Assembly: GCA_030147325.1 (NCBI GenBank)
Contig: JASLAA010000151.1
Span: forward strand, 1-18,220
DNA: 18,220 bases
Direction of reading: 5' to 3'
Origin: Arthrobacter sp.
GTDB taxonomy: Bacteria; Actinomycetota; Actinomycetes; Actinomycetales; Micrococcaceae
Both the position numbers and the translations under genes were made by a program. Shown here piece by piece: positions 1 to 7,134 of this stretch (its first letter is position 1; each line of letters starts with the position of its first letter). The notes beneath the pieces were generated by a model. The model worked only from the letters and a program-made list of their open reading frames with translations. It did no database searches and was not told where the DNA came from.

Positions 1-268
1 AGGCGGCGGCGGCGCTCCCCGGCGCGCCGCTCCTCGTCCCGACACCGGGGCACACGAAGGGCCACTGCGCCCTGCACTTCCCGGACCGCGACGCCGTCGT
101 CAGCGGTGACGACCTGGGGACCCGGACGGCCCGTGTACGGATCGAGGGTGACAAGGGCGTCACCGCTGACGACGGCGTCGCGGTCCGGGAAGTGCAGGGC
201 GCAGTGGCCCTTCGTGTGCCCCGGTGTCGGGACGAGGAGCGGTGCGCCGGGGAGCGCCGCCGCCGCCT
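1..268. repeat. 111-bp near-perfect inverted repeat with 46-nt loop
   Basis: Bases 1-111 are the reverse complement of 158-268 with one difference seen (G at 26 against T at 243); bases 112-157 form the loop. Pairing starts exactly at base 1 of the window. The right arm and loop make sense as the conserved part of the hydrolase gene, so the left arm is the extra copy. A fold-back chimera at a contig end is the simplest explanation; a real inverted duplication is the alternative. Confidence 0.95.
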
Positions 269-695
269 CGGGCGTGAGGGGCAGGGTCTCCCGGACCCCC
301 TTGACCATGAGGGCGCCGGCAGCCGTCATCCTGGCCAGTCCGGGGACGGCCCGGGGGTAGCGCAGCGGGTAGAGGAAGGGGGAGCGCTCCCGCTGATAGC
401 TGTAGGGGTGGGCGGCGATGGAGGCGTCCTCCGGATGGCAGTACACGGGGATGCCGTGGCGCGCCCGCAGGTACTCGGCCGTGCCCACGTGGTCGAAGTG
501 CCCGTGGGTCAGGACGATCGCCCGGATGTCCCCGAGCGATCGTCCGATGCGGGACAGCCCGTCGAGGAGGAGCGCCTTGGAGCGGGGAAGCCCCGTGTCG
601 ACCAGCAGCACGCCGTCGTCGTCGTCCACCAGGTACATGTTGGTCCTCGCGTGCTCGAGGAGATGGATCCCCGTCGCGATGTCCGTCCTGATCAT
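1..695 (-). CDS. MBL-fold metallo-hydrolase, 3' end disrupted at window edge
   Basis: Metallo-beta-lactamase-fold hydrolase, probably cytosolic with two bound metal ions; the substrate cannot be told. Reading from ATG at 695 (GAAGGAGA ribosome site about 5 nt upstream), the metal motif THGHFDH lies at residues 63-69 (H64, H66, D68, H69), PGHT gives H160 and SGDA gives D179. The text up to about residue 195 (PYTGRPGPQV) looks like normal family sequence. Past base 111 the frame stays open to base 1, but those codons are the exact antisense of the gene's own residues around 143-179, because bases 1-111 are an inverted copy of 158-268. So the true C-terminus (family members usually run to roughly 220-260 residues) is not seen here. 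Treat bases 112-695 as reliable coding sequence and 1-111 as suspect. No same-strand neighbour is close: the next gene on this strand stops 207 bp upstream. Confidence 0.85.
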   Translation of the reverse strand, partial: MIRTDIATGIHLLEHARTNMYLVDDDDGVLLVDTGLPRSKALLLDGLSRIGRSLGDIRAIVLTHGHFDHVGTAEYLRARHGIPVYCHPEDASIAAHPYSYQRERSPFLYPLRYPRAVPGLARMTAAGALMVKGVRETLPLTPEAAAALPGAPLLVPTPGHTKGHCALHFPDRDAVVSGDALVTLDPYTGRPGPQVVTADDGVAVREVQGAVALRVPRCRDEERRAGERRRR

Positions 696-782
696 GACTC
701 TCCTTCGCTCGTCGCCTCCTCCCGACCCTAGGGAGGGCGGGCTGGGGCGACAAGGGCAGGAGCAGGTCCGCGAAGGTGTTCC

Positions 783-788
783 ATTATC
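783..788 (-). promoter_or_regulatory. Candidate -10 box for the MBL-fold gene
   Basis: On the minus strand this reads GATAAT, five of six matches to TATAAT, with TCGACC (804-809) 15 bp upstream as a weak -35. It would give an untranslated leader of about 80 nt before the ATG at 695. The rest of the 207-bp gap (696-902) shows nothing else I can name. Confidence 0.35.
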
Positions 789-902
789 GGGTGGGCACCG
801 CTAGGTCGACGAACGCGGGTGACGCGGCCGAAGGGGACCAGCGAGCGGCCAGGGCACGCCGACTTCCGGTGGAGGGCGATCGGTCCGGCGGTCGGAAGCC
901 TG

Positions 903-1658
903 CTACAGCAGGGTCCGCTGTTCGCCGTCCGGCGCGTCGTCCCCCTGCAAGGGCTCGATGAGGTCTGGGCCGTTGTTCCGGACCGAGCCCACGCGGGTCC
1001 CGACGATGCGCGGTACGAGGTGGGGGTCCGGGATCGCGTCGAGCAGCTCCTGCACGGCGGGCCGGGAATCGGTGCGGGGGTCCAGCCAGTCGCCCCGCAA
1101 CTCGGGAGGGACGATCACCGGGGTCCGGTCGTGGATCTCCCCGAGGGCATCACTGGCCGGGCGGGTGATGATCGTGCAACTCACCACCCACTCACCCGCC
1201 GGGCGCTCCGACGATGCCGTGGCCGGGTCGCGCCAGAACTCGTACAGCCCGGCGAAGCCGAGGTGGGATCCGCTCGTCCCGTGCAGGTAGACCGGAGTCT
1301 TCGAGCCGTCCTGGTTCTTCCTCCACTCGTAGTACCCGTCCGCGGGGACGATACCCCTGCGCTTGAGCGCAGCGGTGCGGAAGGAAGGCTTCTCCAGCAC
1401 CGTCTCGCTCCGGGCGTTGATCATCCGGGCACCGGCCGCGGCCGACGACGACCACGAGGGGATGAGCCCCCACCGGGCGGGCTCGAGACGGCGGACGAGC
1501 TCCCCGGTGTCCGGGTCCAGCCGCTCCACCACGAGCTGCACGGTGTCCGTCGGAGCGACGTTCCAGGACGGACTGATCTCGTCCTCCACCGACTCGTGGA
1601 CGTCGAAGGCGTCGATGAGGTCGGCCTTGTTCCCGGCGATGACGAACCGACCGCACAT
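903..1658 (-). CDS. SRAP-domain abasic site processing protein (YedK/HMCES family)
   Basis: Forms a covalent thiazolidine crosslink with abasic sites in single-stranded DNA, shielding them from breakage. The 251-residue protein begins MCGRF, so Cys2 becomes the N-terminal reactive residue once Met is removed. Further family signatures are WNVAPT (32-37), INARSE (80-85, with N81), DGYYEW (107-112, with E111) and the IHDRTP motif (175-180, with H176). These match the Cys2, Asn, Glu and His active-site set of E. coli YedK in order and spacing. ATG at 1658 is fixed by the required Cys2 and has a CAGGGAG ribosome site about 9 nt upstream. The stop at 903 is followed by a gap of 207 bp. It is probably its own transcript, since a hairpin (1691-1725) separates it from the DoxX-like gene upstream. 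The family and role are secure. Confidence 0.96.
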   Translation of the reverse strand: MCGRFVIAGNKADLIDAFDVHESVEDEISPSWNVAPTDTVQLVVERLDPDTGELVRRLEPARWGLIPSWSSSAAAGARMINARSETVLEKPSFRTAALKRRGIVPADGYYEWRKNQDGSKTPVYLHGTSGSHLGFAGLYEFWRDPATASSERPAGEWVVSCTIITRPASDALGEIHDRTPVIVPPELRGDWLDPRTDSRPAVQELLDAIPDPHLVPRIVGTRVGSVRNNGPDLIEPLQGDDAPDGEQRTLL

Positions 1659-1690
1659 GGGTTCTGGCTCCCTGCATTCGTTCGAGGAGC

Positions 1691-1725
1691 CCGGTATCGC
1701 CCCGCCGGCGGCGAAGCGATACCGG
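1691..1725 (-). terminator. Hairpin between DoxX-like gene and SRAP gene
   Basis: A perfect 10-bp stem, CCGGTATCGC (1691-1700) with GCGATACCGG (1716-1725), and a 15-nt GC-rich loop that can pair further inside. It lies 10 bp past the stop of the DoxX-like gene. There is no T-tract, which is common in high-GC actinobacterial terminators. It could alternatively act as an RNA-stability stem. Confidence 0.6.
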
Positions 1726-1735
1726 ACGGAGCGGA

Positions 1736-2146
1736 CTACTTCTTCTTGCGATCCAGGATGAGGGACAGGGCGATACCCACCATCCAGATGTCCTTCGCGA
1801 CCGAGGTGCCGTCCTGGGTGGGACGCACGCCGTCCTCCTGCGTCAGTTCGGGGGTGCGGAAGTACATGGTCATCATGCCCGCGGAGAAGGCGAGCAGCCC
1901 CAGACCCGCCAGGCGGCTCGAGACGAACGGTGCGAGCAGCGCCGAACCGACGGCGATCTCGGAGGCTGCGAGGACCTTGCCGAACTGCTGTGCGTCGAGC
2001 TGCTTGACCTGGGGGAAGGCGTTGGCGGCCATGGACTGCAGGAAGCCTGCGGTTCCCTCGTCGAGGCCGGTCTTGCCGAGCCCGGAATTGAGGATGAAGG
2101 CACCCGTGGTGAGTCGGAGGGGCATGTGGCTGGGGCGGAATCCCAT
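1736..2146 (-). CDS. DoxX-like integral membrane protein
   Basis: A 136-residue membrane protein resembling the DoxX family. Visible features are an N-terminal hydrophobic stretch (residues 8-24), a segment at about 57-75 starting GKVLAASEIAVGSALLAP, another at 76-95 rich in Gly/Leu/Ala, a Met-rich MMTMYF, and a last segment at 119-131 ending in the basic tail DRKKK. DoxX relatives have about four helices and varied, mostly unproven roles (some linked to redox or thiol stress); nothing here fixes the substrate. ATG at 2146 has AAAGG about 9 nt upstream; Met8 (2125) is a less likely start. The gene diverges from the phosphodiesterase gene across a 226-bp gap, and TAGGCT (2190-2195, minus strand) there is a possible -10. 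Confidence 0.75.
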   Translation of the reverse strand: MGFRPSHMPLRLTTGAFILNSGLGKTGLDEGTAGFLQSMAANAFPQVKQLDAQQFGKVLAASEIAVGSALLAPFVSSRLAGLGLLAFSAGMMTMYFRTPELTQEDGVRPTQDGTSVAKDIWMVGIALSLILDRKKK

Positions 2147-2372
2147 GGTGGAGCCTTTCGCTGCGCGGATAGTGGTTCGCTTCCGAAGCCTACGGCGGGC
2201 AGTGACGGCCCGCCAGTCCCGCCGCCCGCGATCGGTGATCCTCGACAGCCCGGAACCCGCCGGTGTTTGCGCAGTGTTCGTCGACCTGCCGTGGGAAGTT
2301 CACGCCGATCCCCGACCCGTCTGCTGGAATAAGGGGGAGCGAGTCTGACCATCAGCTAACGGAGAAGGTTTC

Positions 2373-3293
2373 ATGGTCCCCCGGACAGCAGAACACCCCC
2401 GGCCCCAGCACTTCATCCTGCACATGAGCGACACGCATCTGCTCGGCGGGGACGGCCCGCTGTACGGGGCCGTGGACAGCGAGCAGAGGCTGCGGGAGGT
2501 GTTCGAAGACCTCGAAGCCTCCGGCGTGCGTCCTCAGGCCATCGTGTTCACGGGCGATCTCGCCGACAAGGGTGAGCCGGGCGCCTACGCGAAACTGCGG
2601 GCCATCGTCGATCCTGCAGCGTCCCGGCTCGGCGCCCGGGTCATCTGGGCCATGGGCAACCATGACGACCGGGCGGCGTTCCGGGCGGGACTCCTCGACG
2701 GACAGGCCGCCGTTCCTTCCGATGCGCCGGTGGACGCCGTGCACTTCGTCGACGGGCTGCGCATCATCACGATGGACTCGACCGTTCCCGGTCACCACCA
2801 CGGCGAGTTCACCGCCGGGCAACTCCGCTGGCTGGCGGGTGAACTCGAGGTGCCCGCGCCGCACGGCACCATCCTCGCCCTGCACCACCCTCCCGTTCCG
2901 AGCGTGCAGGATCTCGCGGTGCTGGTGGAGCTACGCGACCAGCGCTCGCTCGCCGACGTCGTCCGCGGTTCGGACGTCCGCACCATCCTCGCCGGCCACC
3001 TGCACTACTCGACCACGGCGATGTTCGCCGGAGTGCCGGTCTCCGTCGCGAGTGCCACCTGCTACACGCAGGACCTCCTGTACGACGGCGGAGGGACCCG
3101 CGGACGTGACGGTGCGCAGTCCTACAACCTGGTGCACGTCTACGAGGAGACGATCGTGCACTCGGTCGTCCCCGCCGGGCGGCACGCGTCGGTCGGCGAG
3201 GTGGTGCCTCGGGAGGAGACCCGGCGCAGGCTCGAGGCTCACGGCGTGACGATCGGCGACGGCATCCGGGCCCGCCAGCTCGCCTCGGCCTGA
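2373..3293 (+). CDS. cpdA: Class III cyclic nucleotide phosphodiesterase (Rv0805/CpdA type)
   Basis: Hydrolyses cyclic nucleotides (cAMP in studied relatives) with a two-metal calcineurin-like site. In order: SDTH (D20, H22), TGDLAD (D62), MGNHDD (N97, H98), LHHPP (H171/H172) and AGHLHY (H209, H211), the complete metal set. The segments GHHHGE (140-145), VELRDQ (185-190) and ATCYTQDL agree closely with my recollection of M. tuberculosis Rv0805, so this is probably its ortholog. At 306 residues it has a C-terminal tail (about 270-306) that in Rv0805 is linked to membrane and wall association. ATG at 2373 has GGAGAAGG 5 nt upstream. It converges with the next gene, stops only 10 bp apart, and no terminator is visible between them. 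No cyclase gene is in the window. Confidence 0.95.
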   Translation: MVPRTAEHPRPQHFILHMSDTHLLGGDGPLYGAVDSEQRLREVFEDLEASGVRPQAIVFTGDLADKGEPGAYAKLRAIVDPAASRLGARVIWAMGNHDDRAAFRAGLLDGQAAVPSDAPVDAVHFVDGLRIITMDSTVPGHHHGEFTAGQLRWLAGELEVPAPHGTILALHHPPVPSVQDLAVLVELRDQRSLADVVRGSDVRTILAGHLHYSTTAMFAGVPVSVASATCYTQDLLYDGGGTRGRDGAQSYNLVHVYEETIVHSVVPAGRHASVGEVVPREETRRRLEAHGVTIGDGIRARQLASA

Positions 3294-3303
3294 GCCCGGC
3301 CCC

Positions 3304-4104
3304 TCACACCCGCAGCGAGGCCGGCAGTTCCACGCTGAAGAGGGCCCGGGGGTCCTGCAGCAGTGCGGGCGGATCGACGTCGGAACGCCTGAGCCACCCC
3401 TGGAGCTGCGCCGGGCGCAGCAGTCCGTCCTCGTGCATGAGGACCCGCCCGACGCGCCCTGTCCGGAAGTGCTCGCCCTCGGGATCCGCTATCGCCACGG
3501 CGTCGCCGTCCTCCACGAACTCCTCGAAGGACCGGAGTTGCCGCTCCCACTTCGGCGCGGCGCGCCCGCTCGGGGGCTCGGGGGGCATGAGCAGTGTCGT
3601 CTCACCCTCGGGCGGCTGGGATGCGGCCCGCCACACCCAGAGCCGTGGACCGTCGGGCTCGGAGGGAACGAGCTCCTGCTCGGGCTCCGGCCAATAGTAG
3701 GGCAGGTCCTCGGGGACCCCGGGGAACCTGCTGCGATAGATCTCCGGTGCCTTCTGTATCAGGTTCGACTGGTGGCTCACGTGGAGTGCGGGGTCACCGA
3801 GCCACGGCGGCATCGGCACGTCCGGGTCGTCGAGCACCTGCGGAGCGAATTCGAGGATCTGCCGATGCGTCGAGTCGGCATGCCCCCGGGACACCCACTC
3901 GGCGACCATCGCCAGCCCGTACAGCGTGAGGGCGGGCACGTGGCCCATCCACATCCGGATGGCGGGGTGCCGACGCCAGCCGTAATCGGGGATCACGAGC
4001 GCCCGCAGGGCCTGGAGGGTCTCCACGCGTTGCTTCCCCAGCCTCGCCTGATCGAGGACCGCGGCGCTCGCCGCGAAGTCCGGATACGGCAGGAAGGTCT
4101 GCAT
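3304..4104 (-). CDS. Conserved protein of the MSMEG_6728-like family, function unknown
   Basis: A 266-residue soluble protein. The N-terminal third begins MQTFLPYPDF and carries DQARLGKQRVETLQ (18-31) and GWRRHPAIRMWMGH (42-55), which I recognise from an uncharacterised actinobacterial family labelled MSMEG_6728. A second conserved block is SHQSNLIQKAPEIYRSRFPG, around 109-128. The conserved Arg, Lys, His and Trp residues could suggest nucleic-acid or nucleotide handling, but that is only a guess and no activity is assigned. The C-terminal half looks less conserved and has Pro-rich linkers. ATG at 4104 has no ribosome site; GAGACT (4111-4116, minus strand) ends 6 nt before it, so the transcript may be leaderless. 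It lies 42 bp after the Stealth gene on the same strand. Confidence 0.7.
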   Translation of the reverse strand: MQTFLPYPDFAASAAVLDQARLGKQRVETLQALRALVIPDYGWRRHPAIRMWMGHVPALTLYGLAMVAEWVSRGHADSTHRQILEFAPQVLDDPDVPMPPWLGDPALHVSHQSNLIQKAPEIYRSRFPGVPEDLPYYWPEPEQELVPSEPDGPRLWVWRAASQPPEGETTLLMPPEPPSGRAAPKWERQLRSFEEFVEDGDAVAIADPEGEHFRTGRVGRVLMHEDGLLRPAQLQGWLRRSDVDPPALLQDPRALFSVELPASLRV

Positions 4105-4110
4105 GGCGCC

Positions 4111-4116
4111 AGTCTC
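4111..4116 (-). promoter_or_regulatory. Weak candidate leaderless -10 (GAGACT) before the MSMEG_6728-like gene
   Basis: The hexamer has the key A2 and T6 of a -10 box and is followed by GGCGCC and then ATG at 4104, the 6-nt spacing seen at other genes here. No ribosome site is visible, which fits a leaderless start. By itself the hexamer match is poor. Confidence 0.25.
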
Positions 4117-4128
4117 GCATGCGGCTCC

Positions 4129-4148
4129 GACCTGCCGCCCGGCGGGTC
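4129..4148 (-). terminator. Short hairpin at the end of the Stealth gene
   Basis: GACCTGCC (4129-4136) and GGCGGGTC (4141-4148) pair over 8 bp, with one G-T pair, around a 4-nt loop, overlapping the Stealth stop codon. It may be a weak terminator or processing stem separating the Stealth gene from the gene after it. No T-tract. Confidence 0.35.
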
Positions 4149-5802
4149 AGCTCTCCCAGGGAGCCTTGACCGGGAAGTACTTCTCGAGGAACTCGGTCAC
4201 GGCGTGGGTCCGTTCCTCGGCCGACACCTCAGGGAAGCTGCCGTCGTTGAGGCAGAAGAAGTCCTGGTTCCGCTTGTCGAGCATCTTGTTCAGGCTCTTC
4301 AGGCCCGAGCGCATGGTGGTGTCCACGTATCCCACCTTCGCGACCTCCTGGCTGACTGCCCGGCCGGTGAGCAGCGCGTAGTAGTGGTACAGCGAGTTGG
4401 TGACCGAGATGTTGTCCTTGGCGCGGAAACGCGAGGCCGCCGTCGCCTCGAACTCGGCGGCGAACTCCTTCTCCATCTCCAGCAGGATGCTCTTCCTCAG
4501 GGGCGCGGCGACATGTTCCAGGTGCCGCGTCGTGATGCGGCCGAAGCGCTCGTGCAGCAGCCGGCGGTTCACCCGGGCGGCGTTCTCGAAGCCGCTGCGC
4601 TCGGCGTCGTTCTCGCCGAGCCCGATGCGCGTGTCCGCCTCGATGAACTTCGTGACCCCGCCCGGGGAGAAGAACATGTCGGGGGCAACGGGGCGGCCGA
4701 AGAACATGTCGTCGTTCGAGTAGAGGAAGTACTCGGACAGTCCGGGGATGTGCTGCAACTGCGCCTCGACGGCCTGCGAGTTGTGGGTCGGCAGGACCGA
4801 CGGATCCTTGAAGTGCTCCTCGGAGCGCACGAGCGTCACCGACGGATGCTCCGCGAGCCATGCAGGCCGCTCGGAATCGGTGGCGATGAAGATGCGCCGG
4901 ACCCAGGGGGCGAACATGTAGACCGACCGCAGGGCGTACTTCAGTTCGTCGATCTGACGGAACCGGGCCTCGTGGTCGTCCCCCTCGCCCACGACGACGC
5001 CCTCCATGCGCGACGCGCGGGCGGCCTGGTACTCGGGGCTGCTGCCGTCGACCCAGGAGAACACGATGTCGATGTCGAAGTCGATGTCCGTGGCGTGGTC
5101 GGCGAACATGTTGTCGATCGTGGGCCAGGAGAGACCGTGGCGCACCACCTCCCCGCGCACCACCTCGGCCGCGGGCAGGGTCCGCCTGGTGAGGGAGTTC
5201 TCCACGGGCAGTTCGATGGCCGAGTCGCCGAGCGCCCAGAGCTCGATCTGCACACCGGCGGACGGCCCGTAGGCCAGGCCACCGAGGGGCTCGATACGCG
5301 GGCGGAACAGGCGGAAGATGCGCGCTTTGCCGCTCTTGGACAGCTCCCCGTCACTGACCAGCAGGGTGGTCCTGCGCTTGGTGTCCACGGTGCGGGAGTA
5401 GAAGGGCTCGTCCCGGCAGGCCTCGACGAGGGCGGCACGGAGCCGCTCCCTGTCGTCGACGTCGACCGCGATGACCGGGCGCTGATCGTTGCCGCGGACC
5501 AACAGGAATTCGATGCCGGCCTCGTCGAGGGCGGCCCGGATGAACAGCAGGTCCTCGACCATGGCCTGGTGTGGGGTCCGGTCCTGGTTGATGAGCGTGA
5601 AGCGCCGCTTGACGGTGGTGATGTCGGAGCGTCCGTGGAAACGGGCTACCGCCGCGCGAGACGCCGACTCGAGGATCTCGGCTTCATTCTCCGGTTCAGG
5701 TGCACCGAAATAAACGTCGTGTTGGGCAGCCGTGTCTGTAATCGGAACCTCCGGGAAATGTTGGTGGGCTTGTTCCCCATGATAGGGCCTGATGCGCGCC
5801 AC
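4147..5802 (-). CDS. cpsY: Stealth-family sugar-phosphate transferase, CpsY type
   Basis: Stealth proteins transfer hexose-1-phosphate units to build phosphoglycan wall or capsule polymers. All four conserved regions are present in about 551 residues: CR1 DIDIVFSWVDGSSPEY (243-258); CR2 starting RFRQIDELKYALRS (280-293) and running to FIATD (305-309), followed by LPTHNSQAVE (337-346) and FLYSNDDMFFG (359-369); CR3 around RITTRHLEHVAAPLRKS (422-438); CR4 FFCLNDGSFP (515-524). About 240 residues precede CR1, including LLFIRAALDEAGIEFLLVR (85-103); this matches my memory of M. tuberculosis CpsY (Rv0806c), which ends PAPWE much as this ends KAPWES. The start is uncertain: GTG at 5802 is the best in-frame choice but lacks a ribosome site, whereas GGAGG at 5748-5752 sits 5 nt before an ATT (5742). 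It lies 61 bp after the mannosyltransferase, probably in one operon. Acceptor and donor sugar are not deducible. Confidence 0.93.
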   Translation of the reverse strand: MARIRPYHGEQAHQHFPEVPITDTAAQHDVYFGAPEPENEAEILESASRAAVARFHGRSDITTVKRRFTLINQDRTPHQAMVEDLLFIRAALDEAGIEFLLVRGNDQRPVIAVDVDDRERLRAALVEACRDEPFYSRTVDTKRRTTLLVSDGELSKSGKARIFRLFRPRIEPLGGLAYGPSAGVQIELWALGDSAIELPVENSLTRRTLPAAEVVRGEVVRHGLSWPTIDNMFADHATDIDFDIDIVFSWVDGSSPEYQAARASRMEGVVVGEGDDHEARFRQIDELKYALRSVYMFAPWVRRIFIATDSERPAWLAEHPSVTLVRSEEHFKDPSVLPTHNSQAVEAQLQHIPGLSEYFLYSNDDMFFGRPVAPDMFFSPGGVTKFIEADTRIGLGENDAERSGFENAARVNRRLLHERFGRITTRHLEHVAAPLRKSILLEMEKEFAAEFEATAASRFRAKDNISVTNSLYHYYALLTGRAVSQEVAKVGYVDTTMRSGLKSLNKMLDKRNQDFFCLNDGSFPEVSAEERTHAVTEFLEKYFPVKAPWES

Positions 5803-5820
5803 GGATGCAAGCGGGCACCA

Positions 5821-5838
5821 TACCCCTTCCCCGGGGTA
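5821..5838 (-). other. Intercistronic hairpin upstream of the Stealth gene
   Basis: TACCCC (5821-5826) and GGGGTA (5833-5838) pair across the 6-nt TTCCCC loop. It occupies the 61-bp gap between the mannosyltransferase stop and the Stealth start, about 20 nt before the GTG. It could be an RNA processing or attenuation stem; a 6-bp GC-rich stem may also be chance. Confidence 0.35.
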
Positions 5839-5863
5839 CAGTCCAGTATCCCGACCGGCGGGG

Positions 5864-7036
5864 TCAGGGTTGCTGTGGTGCGCGCCGCACGCGGTCGGCT
5901 ATCGCAGCCCGCCGCAGCTGCACCGCGACGGCTTTCTCGTAGTATCCGACGAGCTGCTCGCAGAGGACGGGCCAGGTGCGTCCCTGGACCGCGGCGTGTG
6001 CGGCCCGCCCGAATGCCCGGCGCTTGGCGTCGTCACCGATCAGGTCCTCGACGGCGGCACGGAGGCCCTGCAGGTCACCCGGACGGTAGAGCCAACCCGT
6101 CCGCGACGGATCCACGAGGTCCAGCGGGCCACCGCGTCCCACCGCGACGACGGGCACCCCTGAGGACATGGCCTCCTGGATGGTCTGGCAGAAGGTCTCC
6201 GACTCACCGGGATGGACGAAGAGGTCCAGTGTCGCGACCATGCGAGCGAGGTCCAGGCCCCCCTGGAATCCGGTGAAGTGCGCCCGGGGCAGGCGAGCGC
6301 GCAGGGACTCCTTCTGCGGTCCCGATCCGATGATCACCAGGCGGGTCCCCGGCAGGGCGTCGAGTACGGCGAGGTCCTCCACCTGCTTCTCGGCGGCGAG
6401 CCGGCCGACGTATCCGATCAGGCGCTCGTGCGGCTCGGCGATGGTCGACCGCCAGGCGGCGTCGTACCGGCTGGGGGAGAAGCGTTCCGTGTCCACTCCG
6501 CGCCGCCACAGGTTGAGGCGCTGCACCCCGTGGTTGCGCAGCTGGTCCAGTGCGAAGGACGACGGGACGAGCGTGAGCGTCGAGGCGTCGTGGATGTTCT
6601 CGACGCGCTGCCACAGCAGTGATTCCAGCCAGGGGAAGCCGTAGCGGGCCGCGTAGGCGGGCACCTCCGTCTGGTAGACGGACACGCTCGGGATGCCGAG
6701 TTGCTCGCACGCCTGGACGGCGCGCCACCCCAGCACGAAGGGGGAGGCGATGTGGACGACGTCGGGGCCGAAGTCCACGAGGATCCGGCGCACGCGGGCG
6801 ACGGTACCGGCAGCGAGCCGGACATTCGCGTAACCGGACAGGGGAACGGAGGGGAGGCAATGGACCGGGTAACCCTCCACCGTGGCCGGTGCCTCGTCGT
6901 CGAGCCAGGACGACGACGGCGCGATCACCAGGACGTCGTCACCGCGGCTGCGCAGGTGGGCGAGCACCTTGAGCAGCGAATGGGTGACCCCGTTCATGTG
7001 GGGCAGGAATGATTCTGCGACAACGGCGATCCTCAC
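5864..7036 (-). CDS. mgtA: GT4-family GDP-mannose-type alpha-mannosyltransferase (MgtA-like)
   Basis: Transfers a sugar, probably mannose from GDP-mannose, to a membrane glycolipid at the cytosolic face; M. tuberculosis MgtA (Rv0557) and corynebacterial relatives make mannosyl-glucuronyl-diacylglycerol-type lipids. Over 390 residues there is a GT-B fold: RIAVVAESFLPHMNGVTHS (2-20) with the acceptor-side NGV, DVVHIASP (92-99), GYVGRLAAEKQVE (208-220) for the donor phosphate site, and HPGESETFCQTIQEAM (275-290) giving the EX7E pair E280/E288. The text agrees closely with my memory of MgtA throughout. GTG at 7036 is chosen because RIAVVAESF is the family N-terminus; the frame stays open upstream but is not protein-like. 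No ribosome site is seen; GACGCT (7043-7048) ends 6 nt before it. The Stealth gene follows after 61 bp. Exact lipid acceptor is unknown. Confidence 0.92.
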   Translation of the reverse strand: MRIAVVAESFLPHMNGVTHSLLKVLAHLRSRGDDVLVIAPSSSWLDDEAPATVEGYPVHCLPSVPLSGYANVRLAAGTVARVRRILVDFGPDVVHIASPFVLGWRAVQACEQLGIPSVSVYQTEVPAYAARYGFPWLESLLWQRVENIHDASTLTLVPSSFALDQLRNHGVQRLNLWRRGVDTERFSPSRYDAAWRSTIAEPHERLIGYVGRLAAEKQVEDLAVLDALPGTRLVIIGSGPQKESLRARLPRAHFTGFQGGLDLARMVATLDLFVHPGESETFCQTIQEAMSSGVPVVAVGRGGPLDLVDPSRTGWLYRPGDLQGLRAAVEDLIGDDAKRRAFGRAAHAAVQGRTWPVLCEQLVGYYEKAVAVQLRRAAIADRVRRAPQQP

Positions 7037-7042
7037 GCATCG

Positions 7043-7048
7043 AGCGTC
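7043..7048 (-). promoter_or_regulatory. Weak candidate leaderless -10 (GACGCT) before the mannosyltransferase
   Basis: GACGCT has only A2 and T6 of the consensus, followed by 6 nt and GTG at 7036. It is listed because no ribosome site precedes this gene and the spacing repeats elsewhere. The remaining 98-bp gap up to the channel gene shows no other signal. Confidence 0.2.
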
Positions 7049-7134
7049 GCAAGCGAAGGAGGAGGACCGGTCACCGGGGGGTGGAGATCGGGTGAACGTC
7101 CGGCGACATCCGTTCGTGCCTCGTTCCTCCCGGG

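Noticed and set aside
819..2348. A 509-codon plus-strand open frame
   Set aside because: Antisense to the SRAP and DoxX-like genes, both with clear family motifs; no domain and Arg/Pro-rich composition.
3433..6276. A 947-codon open frame on the plus strand
   Set aside because: It lies antisense to three well-supported genes (MSMEG_6728-like, Stealth, mannosyltransferase) and is rich in His, Arg, Gly and Pro without any domain. High GC at third positions keeps such frames open.
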